Shown piece after piece: positions 1 to 7,349 of a stretch of DNA of 17,813 nucleotides. Source of the DNA: JAVKLU01 sp031538895 (GTDB lineage: Bacteria; Pseudomonadota; Gammaproteobacteria; Burkholderiales; Burkholderiaceae); contig JAVKLU010000066.1 in NCBI GenBank assembly GCA_031538895.1, positions 1 to 17,813 of the forward strand. The letters are read 5' to 3'. The position numbers and the translations under genes are program-made. Below the pieces are notes generated by a model. That model was not told the DNA's origin. It was given only the letters and a program-made list of their open reading frames with translations, and did no database searches. How positions within the stretch are numbered: position 1 is the stretch's first letter; the number at the start of each line of letters is the position of its first letter.

Positions 1-18
1 CTTCTATCAATTCATTTT

Positions 19-114
19 TGCGGCGAATTGCTTTGTTGCGCAGTACGCGAAATCCTCACGTACTGTATGTACGCTCCGGTTTCTGTGTGCTGTGCGCCTC
101 GCACTTCATCCGCA
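19..114. repeat. Imperfect palindromic intergenic element (REP-like)
   Basis: A roughly 96-bp imperfect inverted repeat is centred on 64-68. The inner arms CGTAC (59-63) and GTACG (69-73) flank a TGTAT loop. Further out GAAA pairs with TTTC, GCGCAG/CAG-type segments pair with CTG/GCGC, and the outermost TGCGG (19-23) pairs with CCGCA (110-114), with small indels between arms. The core with CCTCACGTACT and GTACGCTCCGGTTTC resembles intergenic palindromes that I recall being scattered through many beta- and gammaproteobacterial genomes. No second copy is visible in this window, so repetitiveness is an inference. Confidence 0.55.
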
Positions 115-273
115 CATTCTGTATTTATAGAAGTGCCCTTGAAATAAAAATGAGGAAAGGGGTGTTTTCATTTGACCCACCTCATAAAATTGCTTCATCC
201 CGTCGGTTAAATCAACACCCTTTGCCCGTGCATCACAATCTTTGAAACTGTCGCAGCGCACCATCTGAATATT

Positions 274-302
274 TTGACTTTTGCATGTAATACGGTTTTA
301 AT
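274..302 (+). promoter_or_regulatory. Predicted sigma70 promoter of the alpha-glucoside operon
   Basis: TTGACT at 274-279 (five of six consensus positions) is separated by exactly 17 bases from TTTAAT at 297-302 (five of six). Transcription would start near 309, immediately before the first operator-like palindrome at 311. That leaves a leader of about 110 nt before the binding-protein start. It is the best promoter match in the upstream region. Confidence 0.6.
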
Positions 303-310
303 CCGTTTCC

Positions 311-324
311 TCAAAGCGCTTTGA
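311..324. promoter_or_regulatory. LacI-family operator-like palindrome, proximal site
   Basis: TCAAAGCGCTTTGA is a perfect 14-bp palindrome with a central CG, the hallmark of LacI/GalR-family operators (MalR, AglR and CcpA-like sites). It begins just downstream of the predicted -10 box, around +3, so a bound repressor would block initiation or promoter clearance. The regulator gene is not in the window. Confidence 0.6.
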
Positions 325-330
325 AGAAAA

Positions 331-346
331 TTCAAATTGCTTTGAA
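331..346. promoter_or_regulatory. LacI-family operator-like palindrome, distal site
   Basis: TTCAAATTGCTTTGAA has perfectly inverted TTCAAA/TTTGAA ends around an imperfect centre and shares the CAAA-TTTG arms of the upstream site. Its centre lies 21 bp from that of 311-324, two helical turns, so two repressor dimers would sit on the same DNA face. Confidence 0.5.
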
Positions 347-417
347 TATCGCGTAAAAAATTCGTCACCCTTTGTTTCCCCCAGTTGTATCACTACTTTT
401 GACTATTGGAGATTTTT

Positions 418-1710
418 ATGAAATGGTATTCATCTACCCAAAAATTTATAACCGCTAGGGCGCTTGGTTTAGCCGTAATCGCCCTGGCTACATTTGGTTC
501 AGCGCACGCTGCAACCGTCACCATTTCCTGTGGATCAGTGGGGCAGGATTTTGAATTCTGTAAAAGACACACTGACGAATGGGCCAAAAAAACCGGTAAC
601 GAAGTCAAACTGTTTACCATCCCGAACTCGACCACCGATATTTTGGCCTTGTTCCGCCAAATGTTCGCCGCTAAATCAACTGATCTCGATGTGGTTAACG
701 TTGACGTCGTATGGCCGGGCGTGATCAAAGATCATTTATTGGATTTAAAAAAATACAGTAAAGGCGCAGAAAAAAATCATTTTCCAGCGATTGTTGCCAA
801 CAACACCGTTGACGGCAAATTATTGGCCATGCCATGGTTTACTGATGCCGGTTTGCTGTACTACCGCAAAGATTTACTCGAAAAATACCAGGTCAAACCA
901 CCCAGCACATGGGAAGAACTGGCCACTGTTGCGAAAAAAATTCAAGACGGTGAGCGCGCTGCCGGCAACAATGATTTCCAAGGCTTTGTCTTTCAAGCCA
1001 AAGCATATGAAGGTTTGACTTGTGACGCAGTGGAATGGTTAACCAGCTACAACGGTGGCAATATCGTCGATGCGAAAGGCAATATCACGGTCAACAACCC
1101 TAACGCGGTTAAAGCCCTAACCACTGCCGCATCGTGGATTGGCAGCATTGCACCACAAGGCGTATTGAATTATGCAGAAGAAGAAGCGCGCGGAGTATTC
1201 CAAAACGGTAACGCCGCATTTATGCGCAACTGGCCATACGCCTGGTCCTTAGGTAATGCGGCTGACAGCAAAGTGTCTGGCAAAATCGGCGTATCGGCTT
1301 TACCCAAAGGCGGCAGCAACGGCAAAAACGCGGCGACTTTAGGTGGCTGGCAATTAGCCGTATCAAAATATTCCAAAAATCCAGATGCTGCTGCGTCTTT
1401 AGTGATGTACATGACCAGTCCAGAGATTCAAAAGGAACGCGCTATCAAAGGTTCGTACAACCCAACGATTGCCTCGTTGTATAAAGACAAAGAAGTCTTG
1501 GCCGCGAATCCTTTTTTTGGTAGCTTGTTTGACGTGTTCACCAGCGCCGTTCCACGTCCAGCTACAGCAACCGGTTTGAAATATCCTGAAGTCAGTGCGG
1601 CGTTCTGGAATGCAACGCATGAGGTGTTATCAGGCCGCGCAACAGCAGCTGACAGTCTGAAAAAATTAGACGCGAAATTAAAACAAATCAAACGCGGTAA
1701 CAAATGGTGA
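418..1710 (+). CDS. ABC transporter periplasmic sugar-binding protein (trehalose/maltose/alpha-glucoside type)
   Basis: This is a 430-residue extracellular solute-binding protein of the MalE/ThuE-like family 1. The N-terminus is a clear Sec signal peptide: basic MKWYSSTQK, a hydrophobic stretch ALGLAVIALATFG, then SAHA with likely cleavage after about residue 30. The mature protein starts with ATVTISCG. The segment with WAKKTGNEVK, DILALFRQMFAAKSTDLDVV and VDVVWPG is typical of trehalose/maltose-binding proteins, as is the later PWFTDAGLLYYRKDLLEKY. The ATG at 418 is preferred over an in-frame TTG at 406 because GGAG at 408-411 sits six bases before it. The gene is first in a plus-strand operon with two permeases and an alpha-glucosidase, so the ligand is probably an alpha-glucoside. 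Which sugar cannot be read from sequence. Confidence 0.9.
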   Translation: MKWYSSTQKFITARALGLAVIALATFGSAHAATVTISCGSVGQDFEFCKRHTDEWAKKTGNEVKLFTIPNSTTDILALFRQMFAAKSTDLDVVNVDVVWPGVIKDHLLDLKKYSKGAEKNHFPAIVANNTVDGKLLAMPWFTDAGLLYYRKDLLEKYQVKPPSTWEELATVAKKIQDGERAAGNNDFQGFVFQAKAYEGLTCDAVEWLTSYNGGNIVDAKGNITVNNPNAVKALTTAASWIGSIAPQGVLNYAEEEARGVFQNGNAAFMRNWPYAWSLGNAADSKVSGKIGVSALPKGGSNGKNAATLGGWQLAVSKYSKNPDAAASLVMYMTSPEIQKERAIKGSYNPTIASLYKDKEVLAANPFFGSLFDVFTSAVPRPATATGLKYPEVSAAFWNATHEVLSGRATAADSLKKLDAKLKQIKRGNKW

Positions 1711-1766
1711 GATGGGGTAAATCCTCATCAACTGTAAAATTCGTCACTGCATGACGATAAGCATCA

Positions 1767-1796
1767 CGGCCCGCGCTATCCTCAATAGGCGGGCCG
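1767..1796 (+). terminator. GC-rich intergenic hairpin (partial terminator or mRNA-stabilising stem)
   Basis: CGGCCCGC (1767-1774) pairs perfectly with GCGGGCCG (1789-1796). Inside it CTAT (1776-1779) pairs with ATAG (1785-1788), giving an extended stem with one bulged G and a five-base loop. A T-rich but interrupted tract (TTATTTTTA) follows from 1799. The position between a binding-protein gene and its permease genes fits a stem that protects the upstream mRNA or partly terminates transcription, giving more binding protein than permease. Confidence 0.7.
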
Positions 1797-1821
1797 CGTT
1801 ATTTTTACTTTCAGTCATTTT

Positions 1822-2730
1822 ATGAACCGCCAAACTAAAACCGCGTGGATTTTTTTGTCACCCATGTTGATTGTTTTGACATTAGTGGCACTTTGGCCTT
1901 TGAGCCGCACGATCTGGTTTAGTTTGACCGACGCCAATATCAACAGTCCTGACACCGCGCAATTTATCGGTTTAGAAAATTATTTTGGTGAATATGGCTT
2001 GTTTGCCAATCCCAATTACAGCGACGGATTTTGGATGAGCGACTGGGGTGTCTCAATCGTCAACACACTCCGGTTTTCACTGTTCTCAGTATCAATCGAA
2101 ACCGCGTTGGGTCTGGGTATCGCCCTATTACTGAATCAAGAATTCAAAGGACGCGCTTGGGTGCGCGCTGCCGTACTGATTCCCTGGGCGATCCCCACCA
2201 TCGTATCGGCAAAAATGTGGGGCTGGATGTTGCATGACCAATTTGGGGTGATCAATCAATGGCTTTATGACCTGGGTTGGGTCGCCACTAAAGTTGCATG
2301 GACTGCGGATCCCGCTTATGCGTTGTGGACCGTGGTTGTGGTCGATATTTGGAAAACCACTCCTTTCATGGCCTTACTGATTTTGGCGGCACTACAAACT
2401 CTGCCCAAAGATTGTTATGAAGCGGCACGTGTTGACGGTATTCATCCCGTGCGCTTATTTTGGCGCGTCACCCTGCCCTTAATCAAACCCGCATTAATGG
2501 TGGCCGTCATCTTTCGACTGCTCGATGCCTTGCGTATTTTTGATTTAGTGTATGTCTTGACCGCCAACAGCAACAGCACCATCACCATGTCAGGATTTGT
2601 CCGCCGTGAAATGATGGACAACGGTTATATGGGTTATGGTTCGGCGGCATCAACTGCATTATTTTTGATCATCGGCTTGTGCACCATTATTTATATCAAG
2701 TTGGGCCGTTTAAAACTGGGAGAAGACTAA
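1822..2730 (+). CDS. Sugar ABC transporter permease, MalF/ThuF type
   Basis: This 302-residue inner-membrane permease belongs to the binding-protein-dependent transport family (MalF-like). The first transmembrane helix is near residues 8-30 (WIFLSPMLIVLTLVALWPL). Others include the stretch around 75-100 and the last near 278-295 (ALFLIIGLCTIIYIKL). The cytoplasmic EAA loop that contacts the ATPase is clear: YEAARVDGIHPVRLFWRVTLPLIKP, at about residues 199-223, with the conserved EAA, G and LP. It lies 111 bp downstream of the binding-protein gene, beyond the hairpin. The start codon has no visible Shine-Dalgarno sequence; the leader just before it is pyrimidine-rich. Its stop abuts the next gene's start. 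Confidence 0.92.
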   Translation: MNRQTKTAWIFLSPMLIVLTLVALWPLSRTIWFSLTDANINSPDTAQFIGLENYFGEYGLFANPNYSDGFWMSDWGVSIVNTLRFSLFSVSIETALGLGIALLLNQEFKGRAWVRAAVLIPWAIPTIVSAKMWGWMLHDQFGVINQWLYDLGWVATKVAWTADPAYALWTVVVVDIWKTTPFMALLILAALQTLPKDCYEAARVDGIHPVRLFWRVTLPLIKPALMVAVIFRLLDALRIFDLVYVLTANSNSTITMSGFVRREMMDNGYMGYGSAASTALFLIIGLCTIIYIKLGRLKLGED

Positions 2731-3567
2731 ATGAATACCTCCGGATACTCCCGCGTCGGTTTATACATGCTCGCGACTTTGACCTTTATTTTTTCAGTGT
2801 TTCCGTTTATTTACGCAATCTCAACCTCATTTAAATCGGGATCGGCATTATTTGCGCCGACTTTATGGCCAAGCTCTGTTTCGTTTAATAACTACATTTC
2901 TTTATTCACGGTAGCCGAACAACCTTTTGGACGGCACATTCTGAACTCCATCATGGTGTCGGTGTTAGTGGTCACACTCTCGCTCATCATAGCTGTCAGC
3001 GCCGCCTATGCCTTAGGCCGAATCAACTTCAAAGGTCGCGGATTGTTGTTAAGCAGCGTGTTGGCCGTATCGATGTTTCCACAAGTCGCGGTATTGGCAG
3101 GGATGTTTGAACTGATCCGCGCGATGGGAATTTATAACAAGGCATTGGGATTAGTTTTACCCTACATGATTTTTACTTTACCCTTCACTGTTTGGGTGCT
3201 GACCACTTTTATGAAACAGTTACCCAAAGAATTAGAAGAAGCCGCCATCATGGATAACTGCGGCCCTTTTCGCATCATCAAAGATATTTTTTTACCCTTG
3301 CTATGGCCCGCGCTGGTATCCACTGGATTACTGGCGTTTATCGCCGCATGGAATGAGTTTTTGTTCGCCCTCACTTTTGTTTTAGATAACAATGAACGCA
3401 CTGTTCCGGTATCAATTTCCTTGATTTCGGGCGCCAGTAAATACGATATTCCCTGGGGCAACATCATGGCAGCATCGGTGCTTGTGACCTTGCCTTTGGT
3501 GGTCTTAGTACTGATCTTTCAAAAGAAAATTGTGTCCGGATTAACCGCCGGAGCAATCAAAGGTTAG
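2731..3567 (+). CDS. Sugar ABC transporter permease, MalG/ThuG type
   Basis: This 278-residue MalG-like inner-membrane permease is the partner of the preceding one. Hydrophobic helices are visible at about residues 8-30, 70-95, 105-130, 138-160, 190-212 and 245-268. The EAA loop reads EEAAIMDNCGPFRIIKDIFL, at about residues 168-187, followed by PLLWPAL. The glycine usual after the aspartate is Asn here, with a Gly two positions later. The ATG starts directly after the stop of the upstream permease, and GGGAGAAG just before it makes a good ribosome site inside the upstream coding end, so translation is probably coupled. A cognate ATPase is not encoded in the window. Confidence 0.92.
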   Translation: MNTSGYSRVGLYMLATLTFIFSVFPFIYAISTSFKSGSALFAPTLWPSSVSFNNYISLFTVAEQPFGRHILNSIMVSVLVVTLSLIIAVSAAYALGRINFKGRGLLLSSVLAVSMFPQVAVLAGMFELIRAMGIYNKALGLVLPYMIFTLPFTVWVLTTFMKQLPKELEEAAIMDNCGPFRIIKDIFLPLLWPALVSTGLLAFIAAWNEFLFALTFVLDNNERTVPVSISLISGASKYDIPWGNIMAASVLVTLPLVVLVLIFQKKIVSGLTAGAIKG

Positions 3568-3651
3568 ATCAAGAAGTTGGCCAAAAAATCAATTCATCAC
3601 TCATCACTCAATACTTAAATTTATCATTGCGGCAGCGTCGCTTTTCTTTTT

Positions 3652-5319
3652 ATGACCAAGGCTCAAAATAATCAATGGTGGCGTGGCGGCGTCATTTATC
3701 AAATTTATCCGCGCAGTTATCAAGACAGCAATAACGACGGAATTGGCGATTTACCCGGCATTACCGCACGCTTGCCACATATTGCTTCGCTGGGCGCAGA
3801 TGCGATCTGGCTCTCGCCTTTTTTCAAAAGTCCGATGAAAGACTTTGGCTACGACGTTTCGGATTACTGCGATATCAGTCCGATGTTTGGCACTTTAGAT
3901 GATTTCAAAATTTTGGTCGCACGTGCGCATGAACTGAATTTAAAAGTCATGATCGATCAAGTGCTCTCACACACCTCCGATGAACACCCCTGGTTTATCG
4001 AGAGTCGTCGAGATAAAACCAATCCCAAATCTGATTGGTATGTGTGGGCTGACGCCAAAGATGATGGCAACCCGCCCAATAACTGGTTATCGATTTTTGG
4101 CGGCAGCGCATGGCAGTGGGATACGCGACGCTGCCAGTACTACCTGCACAATTTTTTAAGCGCGCAACCGGATTTAAATTTTCATCATCCACAGGTTCAA
4201 GACGCCCTACTCGCTTCGGTAAAATTTTGGCTCGATTTAGGCGTCGATGGCTATCGTTTAGACACCGCTAATTTTTATGTTCACGATGCCCAATTGCGCA
4301 ACAACCCGCCACGCGGCCGTCCTAGTGGTGAAGATCCAGCGGTCAATGCAAGCAACCCCTATGGTTGGCAATGGCATAAATTTGATAAAAGTCAGCCTGA
4401 AAATTTACTTTTTTTAAAACGTTTACGCACCCTACTTGATCACTATCCCAACACCACAATGGTCGGTGAAATTGGTGACGACGACGGCTTGGCCAGAGTG
4501 GCGGAATACACCGCCGACGGCGACAAATTGCACATGGCGTATTGCTTTGATTTACTGGGCACGCAGCACAGCGCGAGTTTTATCCACCATGTATTAAACC
4601 GTTTTGGTGATATCGTCGGTTCTAAAGAAGACGGCGGCTGGCCTTGCTGGGCCTTGTCCAACCATGATTGCACACGACTAGCCAGTCGTTGGGGTAAAGA
4701 CATTAGTCACCCTGTCGAAAAAAATGCTTTCTTAAAGTTATCAGCGACTTTGCAAATGAGTTTGCGCGGCTCACCGTGTATTTATCAAGGAGATGAGCTG
4801 GGCCTGACCGAAGTAGATATTCAGTATGAAGAATTGCAAGACCCTTTTGGCATCACCATGTGGCCCCAATTCAAAGGACGTGATGGCTGTCGAACGCCTA
4901 TGCCCTGGAGTGCTGCACAAAACAATGGCGGATTCTCTAATGCGAAACCTTGGCTCCCTGTTCCTGTAGAGCACCTAAAGCTGGCAGTTGATACACAAAA
5001 CACCCTGGATAGTTTGCTGAATTTTTATACCCGCTTATTACATTGGCGCCGATCTCAAGAGGCCTTGATCAAAGGGACTCAAACCCTTTATCCCAAAGAC
5101 GCGCAAGTTCTGGCCTTTGTTCGAGAAACGGGTCATACCAAAACGACATCGACAAAAATTTTATGTGTGTTTAATTTCAGCGCAGAAAAAGCGAGTCTGA
5201 CCTTGCTTAGTGAACATCAACACGCCGCAGTCATCCAGGATGCGCCTTTACATCAAGGTCGCTTAAATGGCTCGCGAATTGACTTAGAAGCTTGGGGGGG
5301 TATGTTTTTGGCGTTGTAA
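3652..5319 (+). CDS. Cytoplasmic GH13 alpha-glucosidase
   Basis: This 555-residue glycoside hydrolase of the alpha-amylase family is close in length and style to proteobacterial AglA-type alpha-glucosidases. It hydrolyses terminal alpha-linked glucose from disaccharides or short oligosaccharides. The four conserved regions are present: DQVLSH (Asp102, His107), GYRLDTANF with Arg202 and nucleophile Asp204, VGEIGD with acid/base Glu273, and SNHD with His338 and Asp339. The N-terminal YQIYPRSYQDSNNDGIGDL is the usual barrel entry with a calcium-type loop. There is no signal peptide, so it acts in the cytoplasm on sugar delivered by the upstream transporter. It lies 84 bp after the second permease and lacks a visible Shine-Dalgarno sequence. 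A run of seven Gs near the 3' end (5294-5300) encodes Trp-Gly-Gly close to the C-terminus. The exact GH13 subfamily (perhaps 23) and substrate are inference. Confidence 0.93.
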   Translation: MTKAQNNQWWRGGVIYQIYPRSYQDSNNDGIGDLPGITARLPHIASLGADAIWLSPFFKSPMKDFGYDVSDYCDISPMFGTLDDFKILVARAHELNLKVMIDQVLSHTSDEHPWFIESRRDKTNPKSDWYVWADAKDDGNPPNNWLSIFGGSAWQWDTRRCQYYLHNFLSAQPDLNFHHPQVQDALLASVKFWLDLGVDGYRLDTANFYVHDAQLRNNPPRGRPSGEDPAVNASNPYGWQWHKFDKSQPENLLFLKRLRTLLDHYPNTTMVGEIGDDDGLARVAEYTADGDKLHMAYCFDLLGTQHSASFIHHVLNRFGDIVGSKEDGGWPCWALSNHDCTRLASRWGKDISHPVEKNAFLKLSATLQMSLRGSPCIYQGDELGLTEVDIQYEELQDPFGITMWPQFKGRDGCRTPMPWSAAQNNGGFSNAKPWLPVPVEHLKLAVDTQNTLDSLLNFYTRLLHWRRSQEALIKGTQTLYPKDAQVLAFVRETGHTKTTSTKILCVFNFSAEKASLTLLSEHQHAAVIQDAPLHQGRLNGSRIDLEAWGGMFLAL

Positions 5320-5343
5320 ACTGATGTCAAGCGATTCAAAAAT

Positions 5344-5369
5344 TCAGTTCAATGTCTCAGTTCAATGAC
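5344..5369. repeat. 13-bp tandem duplication at the convergent gene ends
   Basis: TCAGTTCAATGTC (5344-5356) is followed directly by TCAGTTCAATGAC (5357-5369), differing at one base. The right copy contains the stop codon of the minus-strand sulfatase-like gene (5357-5359). The left copy fills most of the 37-bp gap to the alpha-glucosidase stop. No terminator hairpin is visible in this gap. Confidence 0.7.
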
Positions 5370-7342
5370 TCACGGAATAAGCGTCTATCCAAAACACCGT
5401 TATTAAAATACTGGTGATAAGCGCGTGCAAATTCCGTGAGTTTTTTTTCTACGACTGGATTATTCAAAGGTTTTTGCCGTTGGGGATCTTTAAGGTCGTA
5501 TAACAAAGCACCGGTGTGAGTTAATGGGTAAACTAAAAAATGCTCATCAGTCACCACATAAAAAATTCCCCCTAATCGAAATATCACCGGGCGCGAGGTG
5601 CGTTCTAATAAAGAGTGTGCTAAATAATTTTTTCGTTCTTGTTTCAATCCCATCATCGTCACGATGGTCGGCACAATATCAATTTGACTCACGGCTTGAT
5701 GACGATCAACTTCTGCTGGCCACGCACGCCCCTCTTGAAAAAACAATACCGGAATATGGTGCATCCCTAAATCATGATTGAGATTCGGTAAATATTGCAT
5801 TTGGCCATGATCGGCGGTCACCACAAATAAAGTGTCCTTGTACCAAGGTTTGGTTTTCGCAATATCAAAAAAAGTTTGTAAAGCACGATCTGAATAAGCA
5901 ATCGAGGCGAGCAAGGGCAAGGCACCTGCGGGTAAAGTTTTGCGCTCATGATCAGGTAAAGCATAAGGTGGATGCGCCGAGAGACTAAATACCGCGCTAA
6001 CAAAAGGGCTTGAAAGAGTCTCTAATTTGTGAGCGACATGCGCAAAATAAGGTTTATCATAAATTCCCCAGCCACCATCAAAATCTGTGTGATCCGGATA
6101 ATCTTCAAGCGCGTAATGACGGTTAAATCCGGCACGCACTGAAAACTGGTCAAAATGCATGGTCGTTCGTTTAGCACCATGAAAGAAGGCTTTATCAACA
6201 GATTCAGGAAATAAATGCCCCAGACCGTTTATCGGTAAGCTGGCGTAAGACGACTCCAGATAATGCGTATCACCCAATCCCGGCATACTTCCTAACACCG
6301 CAGGAACACCAGAAATTGATCCCATGCGATTGGTGTATGCGTTATCAAAAAATAAACTGCGATCAATCAAAGCATCTAAAAAGGGCGTGAAACCTTTGAC
6401 CCCATTGCGTTTTCCTAAAAAACCATACGACAAACTTTCCATCACCAACACCACCACATTTTTAGGCGGGTCGGACAAGTGAATTGACGCTTTTGTTTGC
6501 AGGGGTTGCAAAATACTTAAGACTTCGGAATCACTGGCGATCAAATGAACTCGTGAGACCCGACTGCGCACTAAACTTTTATAAAAAACAAATGGGGTAT
6601 TAAGCGCCAGCAAATCAATTTGCGGAATCGCTGGTGCATCAATCACTTCAAGCGGTAAGGATCTCTCAGGTCCACCGCCGCGCGCCAACAATACGATTAA
6701 GAATAAACTTGTCATCCACAAAACAAAATTGGTCAGGTAATATTTTTTCGGTGCTGTAGATGACACTCGACGCAAAATCATGCTAGCCAGTGCACGCAAT
6801 GAAAATATCAAACTCAGGTAGGCAGCGACTAAAAAAGCAATCCCCGCCACAATTAGAACACCGTATTGACTCGCGATATCACGCGCCTTCCAACCACTCT
6901 CACCCAATAAAAACAAGCCATCGCGCGCCAAGCGTCTTGAGGTAAAACGAATCAATTCGATATCAATCCAGTTCGCGATCAAACCCAATGCAGATAGGAC
7001 GAGAAAAACCGCCAAAATCACATACAGGCCAGCACGCCACCTCATCAGCAAGTAAAACGGTAATAAAATGACTACCGTTAGCATGACTGTTGACGCATCA
7101 AAACGTGCACCGTAAGCCAATCCCAGCAATACCGTTGCTACACTATGGGATTCAAAAAAATCATGATTCCAGAAAAAATAAACCAGCCGTTGCAAGGATA
7201 AACTGACAAAAAACCATGCCGATACCACCCACAAAAAATACAATTTTGAACTTTGACTGGTCAGAGCATCACGCGAAACAAAAAACCACGCCAAGGTGTT
7301 AGTTATTTTTTTCCTCATGTTTTTTTCACATGTTTTTTCCAC
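5357..7342 (-). CDS. Membrane LTA-synthase-like sulfatase/phosphoglycerol transferase family protein
   Basis: This 661-residue inner-membrane enzyme belongs to the alkaline phosphatase/sulfatase superfamily, LtaS/OpgB-like group. About five transmembrane helices precede residue 220 (near 34-56, 84-101, 104-126, 160-182, 203-220). The periplasmic catalytic domain follows from about residue 294: VVVLVMES with metal ligand Glu302, a GSISG segment with candidate nucleophile Ser342, SAHPPY at 455-460, TADHG with Asp511 and His512, MHHIPVLF around 527-534 and QIDIVPTI at 553-560. The family transfers phosphoglycerol- or phosphoethanolamine-type groups, or hydrolyses sulfate or phosphate esters, on envelope glycans or lipids; the substrate is unknown here. 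The GTG start at 7342 is favoured by AAGG five bases upstream and lies only 7 bp after the protease stop. An ATG at 7318 is the alternative. It is the last gene of the minus-strand run. Confidence 0.85.
   Translation of the reverse strand: MEKTCEKNMRKKITNTLAWFFVSRDALTSQSSKLYFLWVVSAWFFVSLSLQRLVYFFWNHDFFESHSVATVLLGLAYGARFDASTVMLTVVILLPFYLLMRWRAGLYVILAVFLVLSALGLIANWIDIELIRFTSRRLARDGLFLLGESGWKARDIASQYGVLIVAGIAFLVAAYLSLIFSLRALASMILRRVSSTAPKKYYLTNFVLWMTSLFLIVLLARGGGPERSLPLEVIDAPAIPQIDLLALNTPFVFYKSLVRSRVSRVHLIASDSEVLSILQPLQTKASIHLSDPPKNVVVLVMESLSYGFLGKRNGVKGFTPFLDALIDRSLFFDNAYTNRMGSISGVPAVLGSMPGLGDTHYLESSYASLPINGLGHLFPESVDKAFFHGAKRTTMHFDQFSVRAGFNRHYALEDYPDHTDFDGGWGIYDKPYFAHVAHKLETLSSPFVSAVFSLSAHPPYALPDHERKTLPAGALPLLASIAYSDRALQTFFDIAKTKPWYKDTLFVVTADHGQMQYLPNLNHDLGMHHIPVLFFQEGRAWPAEVDRHQAVSQIDIVPTIVTMMGLKQERKNYLAHSLLERTSRPVIFRLGGIFYVVTDEHFLVYPLTHTGALLYDLKDPQRQKPLNNPVVEKKLTEFARAYHQYFNNGVLDRRLFRESLN
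7316..7340. repeat. Tandem A/T-tract repeat at the start of the sulfatase-like gene
   Basis: CATGTTTTTTTC (7316-7327) and CATGTTTTTTCC (7329-7340) are near-identical 12-mers in tandem with a 13-bp period. On the coding strand they form runs of seven and six A between the GTG start (7342) and the alternative ATG start (7318). Another A7 run follows the ATG. Such tracts can gain or lose bases. Changes upstream of the ATG would disrupt only the GTG-initiated form. Confidence 0.6.
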
Positions 7343-7349
7343 AGATACC

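Larger units (their letters stand above)
1..417. other. Non-coding region upstream of the sugar ABC operon
   Basis: I see no convincing gene here. An open frame across 18-245 coincides with the palindromic element and has an R/H/C-rich composition without domain character. The left part (19-114) is an imperfect palindrome. The middle (about 115-270) shows nothing I can name. The right part (274-346) carries a sigma70-type promoter and two operator-like palindromes, followed by about 70 bases of leader before the binding-protein gene. Confidence 0.7.

Noticed and set aside
18..245. Open reading frame of 75 codons at the left edge
   Set aside because: It runs through the palindromic element, has no ribosome site and no protein-like domain pattern, and is unusually rich in Arg, His and Cys.
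3636..3658. GCGGCAGCGTCGC followed by a T-rich tract as a terminator before the alpha-glucosidase gene
   Set aside because: The stem would be only three base pairs and the start codon follows at once, so it is not a credible terminator.
7318..7330. A-AAA-AAC slippery heptamer near the start of the sulfatase-like gene as programmed frameshifting
   Set aside because: It lies within the first eight codons, has no downstream stimulatory structure, and the other frames give no meaningful product.
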